The position numbers were made by a program, and so were the translations under genes. This document shows, piece after piece, positions 45,023 through 57,075 of a stretch of DNA of 64,000 nt (the first letter of the stretch is position 1; each line of letters begins with the position of its first letter). This DNA is from Carex sylvatica. Taxonomy: Eukaryota > Streptophyta > Magnoliopsida > Poales > Cyperaceae. Below the pieces are notes generated by a model, which did not search any database, was not told the origin of the DNA, and saw nothing but the letters and a program-made list of their open reading frames with translations. The DNA lies in NCBI GenBank assembly GCA_964058845.1, contig CAXKVR010000060.1:372001-436000 (forward strand), in the 5' to 3' direction.

Positions 45023-46609
45023 ATAATTCATCTGATATACATTGCTGGTGATATACGGCATGGGATTTCATGAGTATCGGAATCGACAAAGTAATTTATG
45101 AAACCCATACTCTGTTGGTATGTATTGGAAATTTAATGAAAAGAATGTTCAGTTCTACTATAAAAATAGTTGTGGAAAATCCTAATTTATTTTTTAAAAT
45201 GTGTGTGTGTGTTTGTGTATATATATATTAAAATTTATTAAACCCGTACATAATTCTTGAAATATAAACTATTTTATTTGTTGAATTTACTTTTAAATCT
45301 TGTGCGATTCAAATCTGAAATCCATGAAGGATTTTGATATGTCATACAATTAATTAAGCTACTTCGGCTAGTGGAGAACCAGCAATCAGGAACGTTCAAA
45401 AACATATAGTATAAAATAATTATATTCACTCGTATTATGTATATATTATTTTATTCAAAAGTTTTTTTACTAAAGTATCTTATATATATATATGATTCGA
45501 AAACGATCCAAAATTTGCTACCATTATGAATATGGATGCACACTTGGATCCTCAAATTCTAATCTAATATCATTCGTAAGTGAATCTTAAATAATGTTTA
45601 ATGAAATCACATGCATATGGACTACGCGAGAATCTGATCCGAATCCTAATCCTAATCTGATTCATTACCAGCCCTAGTGAGAGCACCCATATAACAAAAT
45701 ACTATAACACAATACCAGTAATACTGGACACTAGAAAAGTGCTTAAATTGCATAAGATATTTCGAGTTACATTTTTGGTAGTAACATATAAGTTACTTGT
45801 ATACCGAAGTCTGAGATGAACTTCAATGTAATTAATACCGTAGACAAACTTGACAAGAAGTCTGTGATGAACTTCAATGCAAGTTATCAGATCCATTAGC
45901 ATGCATCTGCAAATTTGATAATTCACGTCCTTGTAATACTTGAATTTCTATTTTTCAAGCAAGACAAAAAAAGCCCTTAATTTAACTTGATTGGGAACAT
46001 AAAATATGTCCTAGTTTATTTCAAAGTAACAGCAAAACACAAAGCCCATTACGACAATAATGTTACAAATTAACTAATCCCAAAAAAAACTGTCATCTGA
46101 ATATTAATTAGTCATTAATCAGTAGACTCAGGGAGGGTGTCAACAAGCAATTTAACAAAAATTATATTTTGATGATACATTGGCCCATATTTTAGTTTAA
46201 TTAAATTATTTTGTTCATTAATTATGTGAGTAAAGACTTTCAAGTTAATGATTCTATTCGATTACTTTTTTTCTCTGAATGCGATTCACTTCTGTATGTT
46301 AAGCTATGCACAAGATTTGTTAATAAATCTTTCTCCAAAAAAATTGAGCAGATTATTTTTAATTAAAGCCTCCATGTACGCCAACTAGTGTGTTGTTGTG
46401 TCTATGTATGGCTTAATTATATGCATAGAAGTGTAATTCAAACCCTCATAAACCTGGCATGCTAGACTCATTCATGAGTGAATTTTGTCAATAGAAGTTT
46501 TACTGCATGGCCTTACCATTTTTTCTACTTACAACAGATCAAAAAATTGTGCATCATATATGAAGTAGTAGTTAAAGCTAGTTACCGTAACGCGTAAAGA
46601 TTGAGAACC

Positions 46610-49365
46610 ATGGCTGAGGCTGCTATTCTTGCCGCACTCAAGGTCATTGGACATGTGCTGGCCAGCGAATTAGTGAAGCTAGCAGTCTCACAGACTTCCA
46701 ATATTGGTACCACTTTCACAGACCTCAAAGCAAGCATCAACAACATCAGTCGAGAACTCAGGGTGATGAAAGGGTACCTTAATGATATAGATTATGAGGA
46801 TAGTGAATCTCATGCAGCCTGGTAAAAGAGGTACAAAATTCAGCAAACAATATTGAAGATATAGTGTCTGAATTTGCATACATAGTTGGTAGCAAGAAAT
46901 TTGACGAAAAATTGTTCTATGTGAGAACAATGGCAAAAAAGCCGAAAGTGTTCATTGCGTTGAAACGAATTGCTTCTGAACTGTCAGAAGTGGAGAAAAG
47001 TCTTAGGCATCTTGCAGAATTAAAAGATCGATGGGTGACAAAAAAAACCAACACAATTCGCAAGAACTTAGACTACTCAAATGAATATTCATATAATGCA
47101 GCCATCTCTGCTCTTTTCATTGATGAAGATAAAATTGTGGGCATCGAACAAAATAGACAGGTGATAACAAACTGGGTAATTTGTGAGAAGCCACAACTCT
47201 CTAAAATATCAGTTTGGGGAATGGGTGGTGTTGGAAAAACTACATTGATTACCAATGTTTTCAAGAGGCTAAGAAAAACCTTCAATTGTCATGCATGGGT
47301 TTCTATATCTCAATCATATACGATTGAAAATATTCTACGAAATATAATCTTTGAAATGTGTAAACATGAGCATAATGATCCTATAGACACAACTAATATG
47401 GATCTTAGAGGATTGAAAGAAAATTTATCAAAACTCTTGAAAGACATGAAATATTTGATTGTCTTAGACGATATGTGGGATCCAAATGCATTTCTGGATA
47501 TAAGTGACACGTTTATTGATAACCATCAAGGTAGCCGAATTGTAATTACTAGCAGAATAGCAGAGGTAGCTAACCTTGCTCCAGAATGCAATAGGCTACA
47601 ACTAAAACCTTTGTCAGGAAATGAATCGTGGGATTTGTTTTGTATTAAGGCTTTTCATTTTGAAAAAAAGTATGAATGTCCTACTCCCCTAGAAAAGTGG
47701 GCAAAGAAGATTGTTTCAAAGTGTGATGGCTTGCCTCTGGCTCTTGTCTCCTTAGGTGGCGTATTGTCATTGGTTGATAAGACAGAATCCGAATGGAAGA
47801 GGGTATATGATCAACTTAGTTGGGAGCTAGACAACAACCCAGGCTTGGGTCCATTGAAGAATATTATAATGCTAAGCTTCCAGTGCCTTCCAAGGTACCT
47901 AAAAAATTGCTTTTTATATTGTGGTTTATTTAAGGAAGATTCTCTGCTTACAAGAAAAAAACTTATAAGGTTTTGGGTAGCTGAAGGATTTATTGAACAA
48001 AAGGGAAGAAGGACATTAGAAGAGGTGGCAGAGGGATACCTCCTGGAGCTCATACATCGCAGCATGTTACAAGTGGTAAAAAAAAATTCATCGGGTAGGG
48101 TGAAGAGATGTCGAATGCATGAATCATTGAGAGAAGTGGCCATCCGTTTAAGTAGGAAAGAAAACTTTGAATGGCTGAAAAAGAATAGCAGGACAGTAAA
48201 TTTCAACAATTCTACTCGTCGGCTCTCAATAGTAAAACTAAGAGAGGAGATAAGCCAAGATGTTTGTTTTCCACAACTCAGAACTTTTATGTCATTTGAT
48301 CCTACGGTACCCTCATCTCTTTGGATAACTTTGATTTTGGACAAGTCAAGATATCTTACTGTTTTGAATTTAGAAGGCCATCTGATCAAAACCGTACCGG
48401 ATGCAATTGGGAAATTGTTCAATCTTCGTTACCTCGGTCTGAGGGGCACAAAGGTGAAATTATTACCAAAATCCATTGAAAAACTTAACGATTTGCAAAC
48501 ACTGGATCTCATGGATTCTCAAATACAAAAACTACCTGATGGCATAGTAAGGCTAAAAAAATTACGTCATCTCTTTCCTCAGGTACGGGTTGATCCCACA
48601 TATAGAACATTTCGAGCTCTTACTGGAATCTCTTTGCCTAAGAGCATAGTTTACCTGAAAGAGTTGCAAACTCTTCAGGCCTTGGAATCAAATGCTATTA
48701 TTGTGCGAGAATTGGGAAATTTAACTCAGTTGAGAAGCTTCCGAATACTGAATGTGAAAGAAAACCACTCAGCAGAGCTATGCAGATCAATATCAAAGAT
48801 GAGCTCCCTTTCCTACTTATCTATCTATGCAAGCAATGAAAATTATCTACTTGAATTAGAAGGTCTGAAATTCCCACCACAACTTCAGAAGTTAACTCTG
48901 TTTGGGCATCTGAAAGAACAGATGCTAAAATCACCTTTGTTCCAAAATTCTGGCGAAGGTATTCAGACGCTAAGACTCGGATGGTCTCAACTACAAGAAG
49001 ATCCCCTGCCATCTCTTTCGCATTTGAAAAACCTCACATGGTTGAACCTTCAAAAAGCATATAATGGCACAAAACTAAATTTTAAAACCGAGTGGTTCCC
49101 GAAACTAAAGTATCTGTCATTGAGGCAAATGCCTAATCTGGTTCAAGTGGAGTTGGAGAAGGGCACCATGGTGATCCTTGAAACGTTTCAGCTATGGGAG
49201 CTGGAACATCTAGTGGAAATCCCCAAGGGCATTGAGCACCTCAGAAAACTCAAGTGGATGGTCTGCAAATACATGCCTGCTGATTTTGTAAATTTGGCTA
49301 GTGAAATCCAGCAACAATTTGATTTCAGATGTGATGTTGTCCAGCCAGCAGCTGGGATCTCATAA
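46610..49365 (+). pseudogene. NLR3: RPM1-like CC-NB-ARC-LRR with a 1-bp deletion
   Basis: It starts MAEAAILAALKVIGHVLASE at 46610. Where NLR1 and NLR2 have CTTGGATAAAAGAG, NLR3 has CCTGGTAAAAGAG: one A is missing between 46822 and 46823. This shifts the frame and creates TAA at 46823-46825 after 71 codons. Beyond it, the second frame is open to 49365 and carries IEDIVSEF, the P-loop GMGGVGKTT (from 47218), LIVLDDMWD, GLPLAL, CFLYCGLFKED, an MHE in place of MHD (CRMHESLRE), and complete LRRs. The C-terminus is extended compared with NLR2 (DVVQPAAGIS). Downstream initiation would lack most of the coiled coil. Confidence 0.93.
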
Positions 49366-50644
49366 ATAAGGTTTGCCTGCATGTACTATCATTATTTATT
49401 TTGCATTCTGGAACTTATATTTCGAATATCTGAGTTCGGCACTTAGAAGAAAGATTATGAATTAGCACCAACTACGTACCCAAGTGCTAAAATGCCAAAA
49501 AAAAAAAAAAAAAAATTGTGCAAATATTTTTCTTTAGTTTGTTCCTTAAGAACAATTTGAGGGTTGCACCAATTATGGATGTGTCAAAAAGCATACAAAT
49601 ATTGTTGTCCTTATCATTTTTATTTTCTTTTGAAACTGAACTAGAGTTGTTTTTTTATGATTGTGACGATTCTACTTATGTATGTTCAAATGTTGCCAAT
49701 TTTTTTCATTGTGAAAAGTTTATGTAATGAGATTACAAGAGCTTGTGAAACAACAAAATAACTGCTTCTGTTTTATTCAAAATCTATGTTGTATGTATGT
49801 TTTTGTAATGAATAAATTTTAAATTGTCACGAATAATTAATTTAAAACTATCATGATCTATATATACTCTTGCCACAAATATGTTTTAAATTGTTTTTCA
49901 GTTTTGAATAAACTTGAAAGTAGTTATAAGACATATTGCAATTCCACCATGTCTTTTCTCAGAAGTTTACCTTTATGTATTTTTCCAACAATTAATTAGT
50001 TAATTAAGGTTATTCTCGTGATTCCCTAGGTTAGAAATTGATTTATTGGGTATTTTTAAATAATCGGTATAAAACAACTACAGTTTTACATTTATTTTTT
50101 AAGTTTCTTTAAACTCTTCAATTGAGAAAATATGCACTCCATTTCATATCGCAGGCCTTTCAGACATTTGAATTACAGGCAGCATCAATCAACGCAGAGC
50201 ATTTTGTTTTAAAATGTTGTTATGATGTAATGAATAATCTTTCAGTTGTGTGTTTTTCCTTCCAGTTTGGATCAAAATAAAGTTGAGCCTCAGTTCCTTG
50301 TAGTGCTATTTATGACAAAAGTATGTGAGTTGCGAATATGTAGGCCTCATACTACCTTAATTAGCAACATGGCATATAATTTGCAACTCTAAGCGCACTA
50401 TCTTGGAAATTCATGACTCAAGGAATCTTGTTTTGTGTTTGCTTTGTGTATTATTTTTATTTGGAATTGTTTGATGATTGTAAATTTAACTGTCAAGTTC
50501 TATGCATGCTATTTGGAATTGTTTCATGACGATAAATTTAGTTCAGTGACCTTATAAATAATCACTTCTCATTTATTGATATTTTTATTATTGTTGTATT
50601 TTTTGTTGTTGTTATTGTTGTTGTTGTTGTTGTAATTGCGAGGA

Positions 50645-51120
50645 TTTGTTGTTGTATAAAAATGACAAAAAATCATAGCAGCATCACAGAAAAGAGAATC
50701 AAATGAACATAGAGATTTTAACGTGGTATCGCCTATAGCGCACTCCACGACACAAACACCCTCTCAATATTTTATTTCATCTCAAATAAGTTTTGTTACA
50801 ACACACATAACACTTGAAAAATAATAGAGTTCTCTCTTAATTTTCTGTCTAAACTTTAGAGAGACAAAGCTTATATGCCCTCATAGGAGCTGTACACGCG
50901 TACAATCAGGAAAGAAATCATATGCATACAATCAGGAAATTAAATAAATCATATGCATACAATCAGGAAATATTTCTTTCAGCTCGCTATATTTGGTAAA
51001 TCCTATCAAGGCAGCATGGTCTCTTGAATTATCTTCAAGAAATTTTTGGCAGAATCCATCTTCTTAATTTTCTCCTCTAGATTTGGTGTGGCACCGACTA
51101 CACGTGTCAGCTTGTCATTC
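50645..51120. mobile_element. insertion of about 475 bp, possibly a solo LTR
   Basis: Absent at the paralogous position of NLR1 (about 7762). It starts near TGTTGTATAAAAATGAC and ends near GTCATTCCAACA, giving TGTTG...CAACA ends. It contains a TTTAACGTGGTATCG segment and three copies of CATATGCATACAATCAGGAA. No clear target duplication was found, so the solo-LTR reading is tentative. Confidence 0.4.
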
Positions 51121-52089
51121 CAACAAAAAAACTATTACAATAAACTTCGTAACAACACAGCTCTTGCAAATATTTCCCTCAGAGTCAGAGAAATAACAAG
51201 CTCTGTTTGCCCCCTTACCAAGGTCTAAAATTTGCATGAAAGAGTATGATGTCTACTACACAACATAACTTCAATTAATGTTGTTGCCTAATGCTATATA
51301 ACATTTCCAGATTGGGAAGAAGAGTTAAATGGCAGCAAAGAAATAAATTTTAATTAACTTTGAAATATGTACAAGCTTTTTATTTTTATTTGCTTTGTGT
51401 ATTATTATTTGAACTTGGATTTGATATTTACAAGTTTAACAGCCCGTTCACATATACTATGCATGCATCCTATAGTACAGCTTTAATGTAGTTGTAAGCC
51501 AAACATCTGTAACTGTGCTGATGATTTCAGTTCATTATCCTAAAAAATAATCATTCATCTTTGTTTTTTTTTTCCTGTTTGGTAATGCTAAGGAGTTTGT
51601 GTGCATATAACATGATAACTTTCTAAACTACGATGAGGAAATGAGTGGTTGGAAGGGAAACAAAATTGCAGTGAACTTCGTAACAATGTGATTCATAAAA
51701 ATAAACCCTACATTTTTATTTTATAAAAAAAAAACAGAGTTCAATAATAAAAACACATTATTATGTTCCTCTTTACTAGAGTTAGAAACCTGCATGATTG
51801 AAGTCTAGTTTACTTTACCAGGGTTTGAATATTGTTTTCCGGACATAAAAATTCAACAGTTCTTTCACCCCCTGGACTTCCATATGCATGGGAAATAGGA
51901 TCTCCAAATTATATAGGAGAAGGAAACAATATTGGAGGTCCTCTAATTTTTTATTAGAAGTTGTTGTTTTTCCCCTTGTTCGATCACCAATAACTTGACA
52001 AAACAGAATATTGACTCACCAAGTATACTTATTTTTGGGTTTAGGGTGGTTAGCAATCCAACAACAGAATATTGACGCATGATAACTTG

Positions 52090-52190
52090 AGAAAAAGAGA
52101 TGCAGAATTGTCAGTCAATGCACCCTTTGCAAGGTAGATCTAGAAACAGTTAATCACCTATTACAAGTGTACATTCACAATACAACTATT
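52090..52190 (+). pseudogene. LINE zf-RVT-like fragment
   Basis: One frame reads QCTLCKVDLETVNHLLQV, matching the zf-RVT pattern CxLC...ET..HLL.. found at the C-terminus of plant LINE reverse transcriptases. It is short, terminates soon after, and no other LINE domain was found nearby. Confidence 0.45.
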
Positions 52191-52733
52191 TCATGAACTA
52201 AAAAATCAGGAGCCATCTAATGCAAGGCCGGCATTCCCAATAATTGACATCGCAGATACAGACAGCATTGGAGCACTCATAAAAAAGGTACAAACTACAG
52301 TAGATTCCGGAAATTTAGTGGAAATCTAAGCCAACCAACACAAACATAGATCCTTAATGGTCATCCTTGTACCAAATTGCATGCCCAGGAATGAACTTAT
52401 GGGATACCTCTCCTACTGGATTGCAATAAACCGGTCCAGTTTATGTTTGTTAGTCAAACTAAAACCTTTAGGATGATTTCCTTATGAGTGGGTGTGGGTT
52501 TCTCTTTTTGTGTTTCGGTGTGTGTGTGTTGTGGTTTGCGAGTCGGTGGGTCAACTCGATCCAGTCAAAGTCACTGATGGACAAGATCTAAGGAGGGAAC
52601 TCGACAACTAGCTACCAGTTAAGTAACGTTACAAACATCACAAACCAATACCAGACTAGCTACATGTAGCACCTTAATCCTTGTATAATAAATCAGCTTC
52701 AGTAACGTTGGCACCAGATCATAGTCATTCTTG

Positions 52734-52828
52734 CAAGGTTGTTAATAGAAGGAAAAATCGGCCGATTCAGACCGGGATCGGCCGAGTCAGATCGGAATCG
52801 GCCGTCGGCGATCCGGCTTTATTCAAAA
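52734..52828. mobile_element. hAT-like terminus with GATCGGCCGA repeats, truncated
   Basis: It begins CAAGGTTGTTAATAG, close to the terminus of the MITE at 44142, followed by three spaced copies of ATCGGCCGA/ATCGGCC and a GATCCGG. It joins the NLR4 fragment directly at about 52829. No partner end was found. Confidence 0.45.
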
Positions 52829-53351
52829 TGTGAAAGAGATTCTCCAATTGGAAGGCTTGAATCTCCCACAACTTCAGAAGTTAAATCTCAAAGGGCAACT
52901 GAAAGAAACTATTCTTGAATCACCTTTATTCAAAATGTCTGGGGATAGTATGCAAACGCTATGGCTTGGATGGTCTCAACTCCAAAATGATCCTCTACAA
53001 TCTCTTTCCCATTGCATAAACCTTACGTACTTGAACCTCCAAAGAGCATATGAAGGACAACAACTAAATTTTAAGGCAGGATGGTTTCCTAAATTGAAGA
53101 GTATGGAATTGCGACTAATGCCTAATTTGATTCAAGTGGAGATGGAACAGGGCACCATGGCGAGCCTTGAAGAGGTTTACCTTTGGGAACTGGAACAGCT
53201 AGTGGTGGTCCCAAGGGGTATGAAACACCTCGCTTCTCTCAAGAGAATGAGCTGCATAAATATGCCCGTTGATTTTGGGGGTTTAGCTATGGGAACCCAC
53301 CGACTGTTTCATTTCACCTGTCATGTCCGCTCATGGCAACCAACTCAATAA
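52829..53351 (+). pseudogene. NLR4: C-terminal LRR fragment of an RPM1-like NLR
   Basis: 174 codons from KEILQLEGLNLPQLQKL to a TAA at 53349-53351, aligned to the last fifth of NLR1-NLR3. Several positions (NDPL.SLSHCINLTYL, GQQL.FKAGWFPKL) match NLR1 best, so it derives from an NLR1-like paralogue. It lacks the coiled coil, NB-ARC and most LRRs, and no start codon is supported. The 3' flank with its intron (53368-53862) is retained, so the break is only at the 5' side, at a hAT-like terminus. Confidence 0.9.
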
Positions 53352-54290
53352 TTTGAGTGCGATCGAGGTATGCCTTTACTTATTTTTTTTTTCATTTTGC
53401 ATTCTGAAACTTGTGTGTGTAATTTTTGAGTCCATCATTGCAAAAAAAATTGAGGAATTGTATAAATTATTGATGTGTCAAAATGCATAAAAAGATTGTT
53501 CTGTCCTTATTTTTTTATTTGCTTATGAAACTGAACTACAGTTACTTTGTTATGATTGTTACGATTCTACTTATTTATTCACTATTTGTTTTTGTTTTTT
53601 TGTTCCTGCTTGCAAGATCTATTCCTTTGGCATTTTTTTTTCCATCATGAATATATTCTATATAATGAGATTACAAGAGCTTGTGAAACAACAAAATAAC
53701 TAATTTTGGTAAAAAAAAATAAAAATTTGCCAAACCAATGTTCTATTTTTCTGTAATGAGAATATATGCACTCCATTTCACATCGCAGTTTAACATTTTT
53801 TTTCAAGTTTCCTTAAAAGTCTTCAATTGATCAGAATATATGCACTCCATTTCATATCGTAGGCCTTTCAGATATTTGAATTACAGGCAGCATCAATCAG
53901 AGCCGGAGCACTTTTTGTTGTGTGGTTTTACTTTCAATTAGATCGAAAAAAAAGTTAACCCTCAGTTTCTTTTAGTGCTTATATATCATGGAAAAATATG
54001 TGATTTTCTAATATGTAGGGCTCATACTACCTTAGAAACTTGCAATATAATTTGTCATTCTAAGCGCACGATCCAGGAAATTGATGACTCAAAGAACTTT
54101 GTATATGTTTGCTTTGTGTAATATTTTTATTTGGAATTGGATGATGATTGTAAATTAACTGTCATGTTTTGCAAAGCTGCGCAGCTATTGGGGTGCTTGA
54201 CTACTTGGTGATAAACATTTGGAACTTTGACCATAAATTCAGTTCACTGACCTTATAAATATTTTTTAATCGTTTATTCATATGAGTGAT
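53352..54290 (+). other. NLR4 3' UTR-type flank
   Basis: It retains the intron (GAG|GTATGCC, ATATCGTAG|GCC) and the later exon-like block (GATATTTGAATTACAGGCAG). Homology ends at GACCTTATAAATA, where the MITE-containing segment begins. Non-coding. Confidence 0.55.
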
Positions 54291-54302
54291 GCTACGGTAC
54301 TA

Positions 54303-54666
54303 TTTATAGTGCAGATTGGTTAGTACTATGGATAAATATTTTTGTTTTAAAGTCCAAACAGTCGATTTAAACCGTTTAATATGATATCTACATGAAAATA
54401 TAATTGTAGATCAAATTTTACATCTTTTTATGATATTTCACTATTTTTTTTAGCTAAGTAGAAAATCACTTGATCTAAAAATTTGAGACCATTCAAAAGT
54501 AGTGATTTTTACCTATCTAAAAGAATAGTAAAACAATTCTAAAAATGTAAAATTTAGTCTGGAAATACATTTCATATGGTAATCGTGTTGAACAATTCAG
54601 ATCAACTATTTGAACTTTGAAATTGAATATATTGATCCATAGTACCGATCAATCCGTGCTAAATAG
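54303..54666. mobile_element. Mutator-like MITE, copy 1
   Basis: Imperfect inverted arms of about 40 bp: left CTATTTATAGTGCAGATTGG...TAGTACTATGGAT, right (read inward) CTATTTAGCACGGATTGA...GGTACTATGGAT. The interior AAGTAGAAAATCACTTGATC is shared with the element at 61209-61614. Exact ends and target duplication are unresolved. Confidence 0.65.
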
Positions 54667-56585
54667 AAGATGATTTGTAAAGGACTAAAGTTAGGAATTT
54701 GCAGTGTTAAAATCTTCAATTGAACTTTTGTTATTCCGTGTGTTCACTGATGGTTGTTTGTTCGGGCCAGTTGGTTGTTGAGTCGACTCGCTCCAGTCAA
54801 AGCCATAGAGGGACAAGATCTAAGGAGGATATTCAACAACTTGCTACCAGTTTTGTAACATTACAAGCATCACGAACCAATACAAGACTACATGTAGAAC
54901 GTAAGTCCTTGTATAATCAATCAGCTTCAGTAACATTGTTACCAGATAATAGTCATTTCTTACAAGGTCGAGATTTCCAACAAAATCTCATTTGAAAATT
55001 TCGTCGAATATCTACCGTGCATTAGAGCTGTATTAACATACCAGAAAGTACAGGCCAAAGTTACTATAAATTCCCTCAATTCACAGGGACATTGATTAAA
55101 CCACCCAACACAGCATCAATCCCAGGCAGATATCATTCTACCAGTTTTTTTTTTTTTTTTTAACAACTGATACTGAGAACAATCAAGGAAAAGGAATGAC
55201 AAACAGAGAATGATCAAGTACCTGAAAGTCTGAAACAGCTTCTGTAGCAGTGGGGTCTACTGCTGGTATTGTTCATTATGTCATTAATGGACATTGGTTT
55301 CCATCAAATTAACTCCAAGCTTCCTGAGAAGGAAACCATCAGGATCAGTAGTATTTAGTTTTGCAAGGTACCTTTTCTGGTAAATTGTAATATTCAGTAG
55401 AGCATGAACCAGTATCAAGCAGCACTGTGATTGAATTAAAATATTCACAATTCATCATGGAACAATATTAGACTACAAGTGGTACTTTATCTATTCATAA
55501 CAAATCCAGCTTTGACATGATTGACAACATTTCGAACTAATACTTTCCAGATCCGAACACAAACAGAAACCTCACATGGAAAATACCTTGAATGTTTTAT
55601 CTGCATTAACATAAGTGAAATTACAAGTAAAGTACAATGCCACAACCTACTGTAACTTCCAGAAATTCAGTGGAAATCCAATCTAAATGGTCATCCTTAC
55701 ACCAATTTGCTTGCCCAGGCATGAACCTACGTGATATCTCTCCTACTGGATTGCAATAAAACAGTAATCTGTTAGTCAAAATAAAACCTTCAGGTTTTTA
55801 TTTTGGCAAACCTTTAGGTTGATTTCCTTATGAGTGGGTGTGTAGTGTGTTGGGGTCAGTTAGTCGGTGGTTAAACTCATAAGAACCAATCAAAGCCACT
55901 GAGGGGCAAGATATAAGGACGAAACTCGACAACTTGCTACTAGTTAAGTAACCTTAGGAACATTAAGAACCAATATCAGACTAAATGCAGCACATTAATC
56001 CTTGTATATTAAATCAGCTTCAGTAAGATTGACACCAGATCATAGTTATACTTACAAGGTCTGGATATCCAATAGAATCTCATTTGAAAATTTTGTCGAA
56101 CATCTTCATGCATTAGAGCTGTATTACCATACCAGCAAGTACAGGCCAAAGCTACTGTAAATTCCCTCAATTCACAGGGACATTAAACCAACCAAAACAA
56201 CATCAATCCCAGGAAGATATATATCTTCATACCATATTGCATATGCAGTCACGAACTTGGGGGAACTGCTAGTTACAATAGCTCCATGATGGCTTAAGTG
56301 TCAAATCTGAGGTACCTTCTCAGATGGAAAGCTCCATGATGGCTTTAGACGTGGATAAGGCTTACATACTTTTGATTAGAGTGCACACAGCGTGAATCAC
56401 AATATATAGCAGCGCTGTTGGGGTGGATGCATTTCCTCTGTACCAAAAACAGAGCAAAAGAACTGGCATTGAAAAGAGGAAAATCTCAAATTGCTACAAA
56501 GAGTTGAAGCAGATGGTCACATGTGATTTATTTACTATTCTGTAGGTTATCACCAGATGTCTTAATATTTACAAATGTAACATCT

Positions 56586-56607
56586 GATAAATAATAATAA
56601 TAATAAC

Positions 56608-56647
<40 letters not shown>

Positions 56648-56664
56648 TTAATAGTAATAATAAT
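56586..56664. repeat. AAT/TAA trinucleotide microsatellite
   Basis: About 26 imperfect AAT units, ending directly at a hAT-like terminus at 56665. Confidence 0.9.
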
Positions 56665-56760
56665 CAGTGTTGTAAATAACGGTATGCGGTCATCGGATGG
56701 ACGGGGTACCGCCAAGCGATTAATCGGTATGCGACCGATTAATTGAAATATGCGGACAAT
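56665..56760. mobile_element. hAT-like left terminus with GGTATGCGG repeats
   Basis: It begins CAGTGTTGTAAATAACGG, followed by subterminal GGTATGCGG, GGTATGCGACC and ATATGCGGAC motifs like those of hAT A at 687. I found no matching right end with an ATAATAAT duplication. A CAGTGTTAAAAT-like end at 61070 lacks the target repeat. Treat as a truncated end. Confidence 0.5.
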
Positions 56761-57075
56761 TTAACGTTTTTATTAAATTTATGTATATATATCATAATTT
56801 ATTAAAAATAATTTATTTAACTCATCAAACTTATCAAATAAATTTAACTTAATTTCATTATTATAACATGACACTACACTTATTTTGTTTAACGCATAAG
56901 TACTTTACATGTGTGAGTAACACATTTATTTAATGAAAAAATAAATTCAAGAGTTAAACTTTTTTCAAATACTAATAACATATTATGTGAAAGAAATAAA
57001 ACATTCCAACATAAAATGTTTTGCCTCACTCTAATATAATTTAGTTGAATCATTTACATGTTACTTTTGTGGCAG

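Larger units (their letters stand above)
41341..46609 (+). promoter_or_regulatory. NLR3 upstream intergenic region
   Basis: About 5.2 kb without a gene. It contains the NLR intergenic unit (41397-41815), a MITE (41823-42004), a conserved leader/promoter block (42780-42931), a 28-base C homopolymer, a hAT MITE (44142-44324) and an 80-90-bp tandem duplication. Unlike NLR1 and NLR2, the 50 nt immediately before the NLR3 ATG are not the conserved GAACAG|CTCACGAATGAATGA leader. The remaining stretches are AT-rich with only short, signature-less ORFs. Confidence 0.5.
49366..52828 (+). other. NLR3 3' UTR with intron and paralogous 3' flank
   Basis: The intron is at 49371-50154 (AAG|GTTTGCC, ATATCGCAG|GCC). 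An AATAAA-type signal lies in GGATCAAAATAAAGTTGAGC (50277-50282). The GTT microsatellite is at 50577-50632. Homology to the NLR1 flank extends to about 51930 apart from an insertion at about 50645-51120. A LINE fragment and duplicated intergenic blocks follow. The 60-residue ORF at 51046 and others have no family signature. Confidence 0.55.
52290..56245. repeat. three diverged copies of an intergenic block
   Basis: Copies lie at about 52290-52740, 54750-55145 and 55620-56245. Shared landmarks in order are CTCTCCTACTGGATTGCAAT, GAGTGGGTGTG, a CAAAG.CA(C/T)..A.GG.CAAGAT block, TCCTTGTATA.TAAATCAGC, GCATTAGAGCTGTATTA and ACAGGCCAAAG. Copies differ by insertions; NLR4 and its 3' flank lie between the first and second. 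No ORF is conserved among copies, so the block looks non-coding. Confidence 0.7.
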
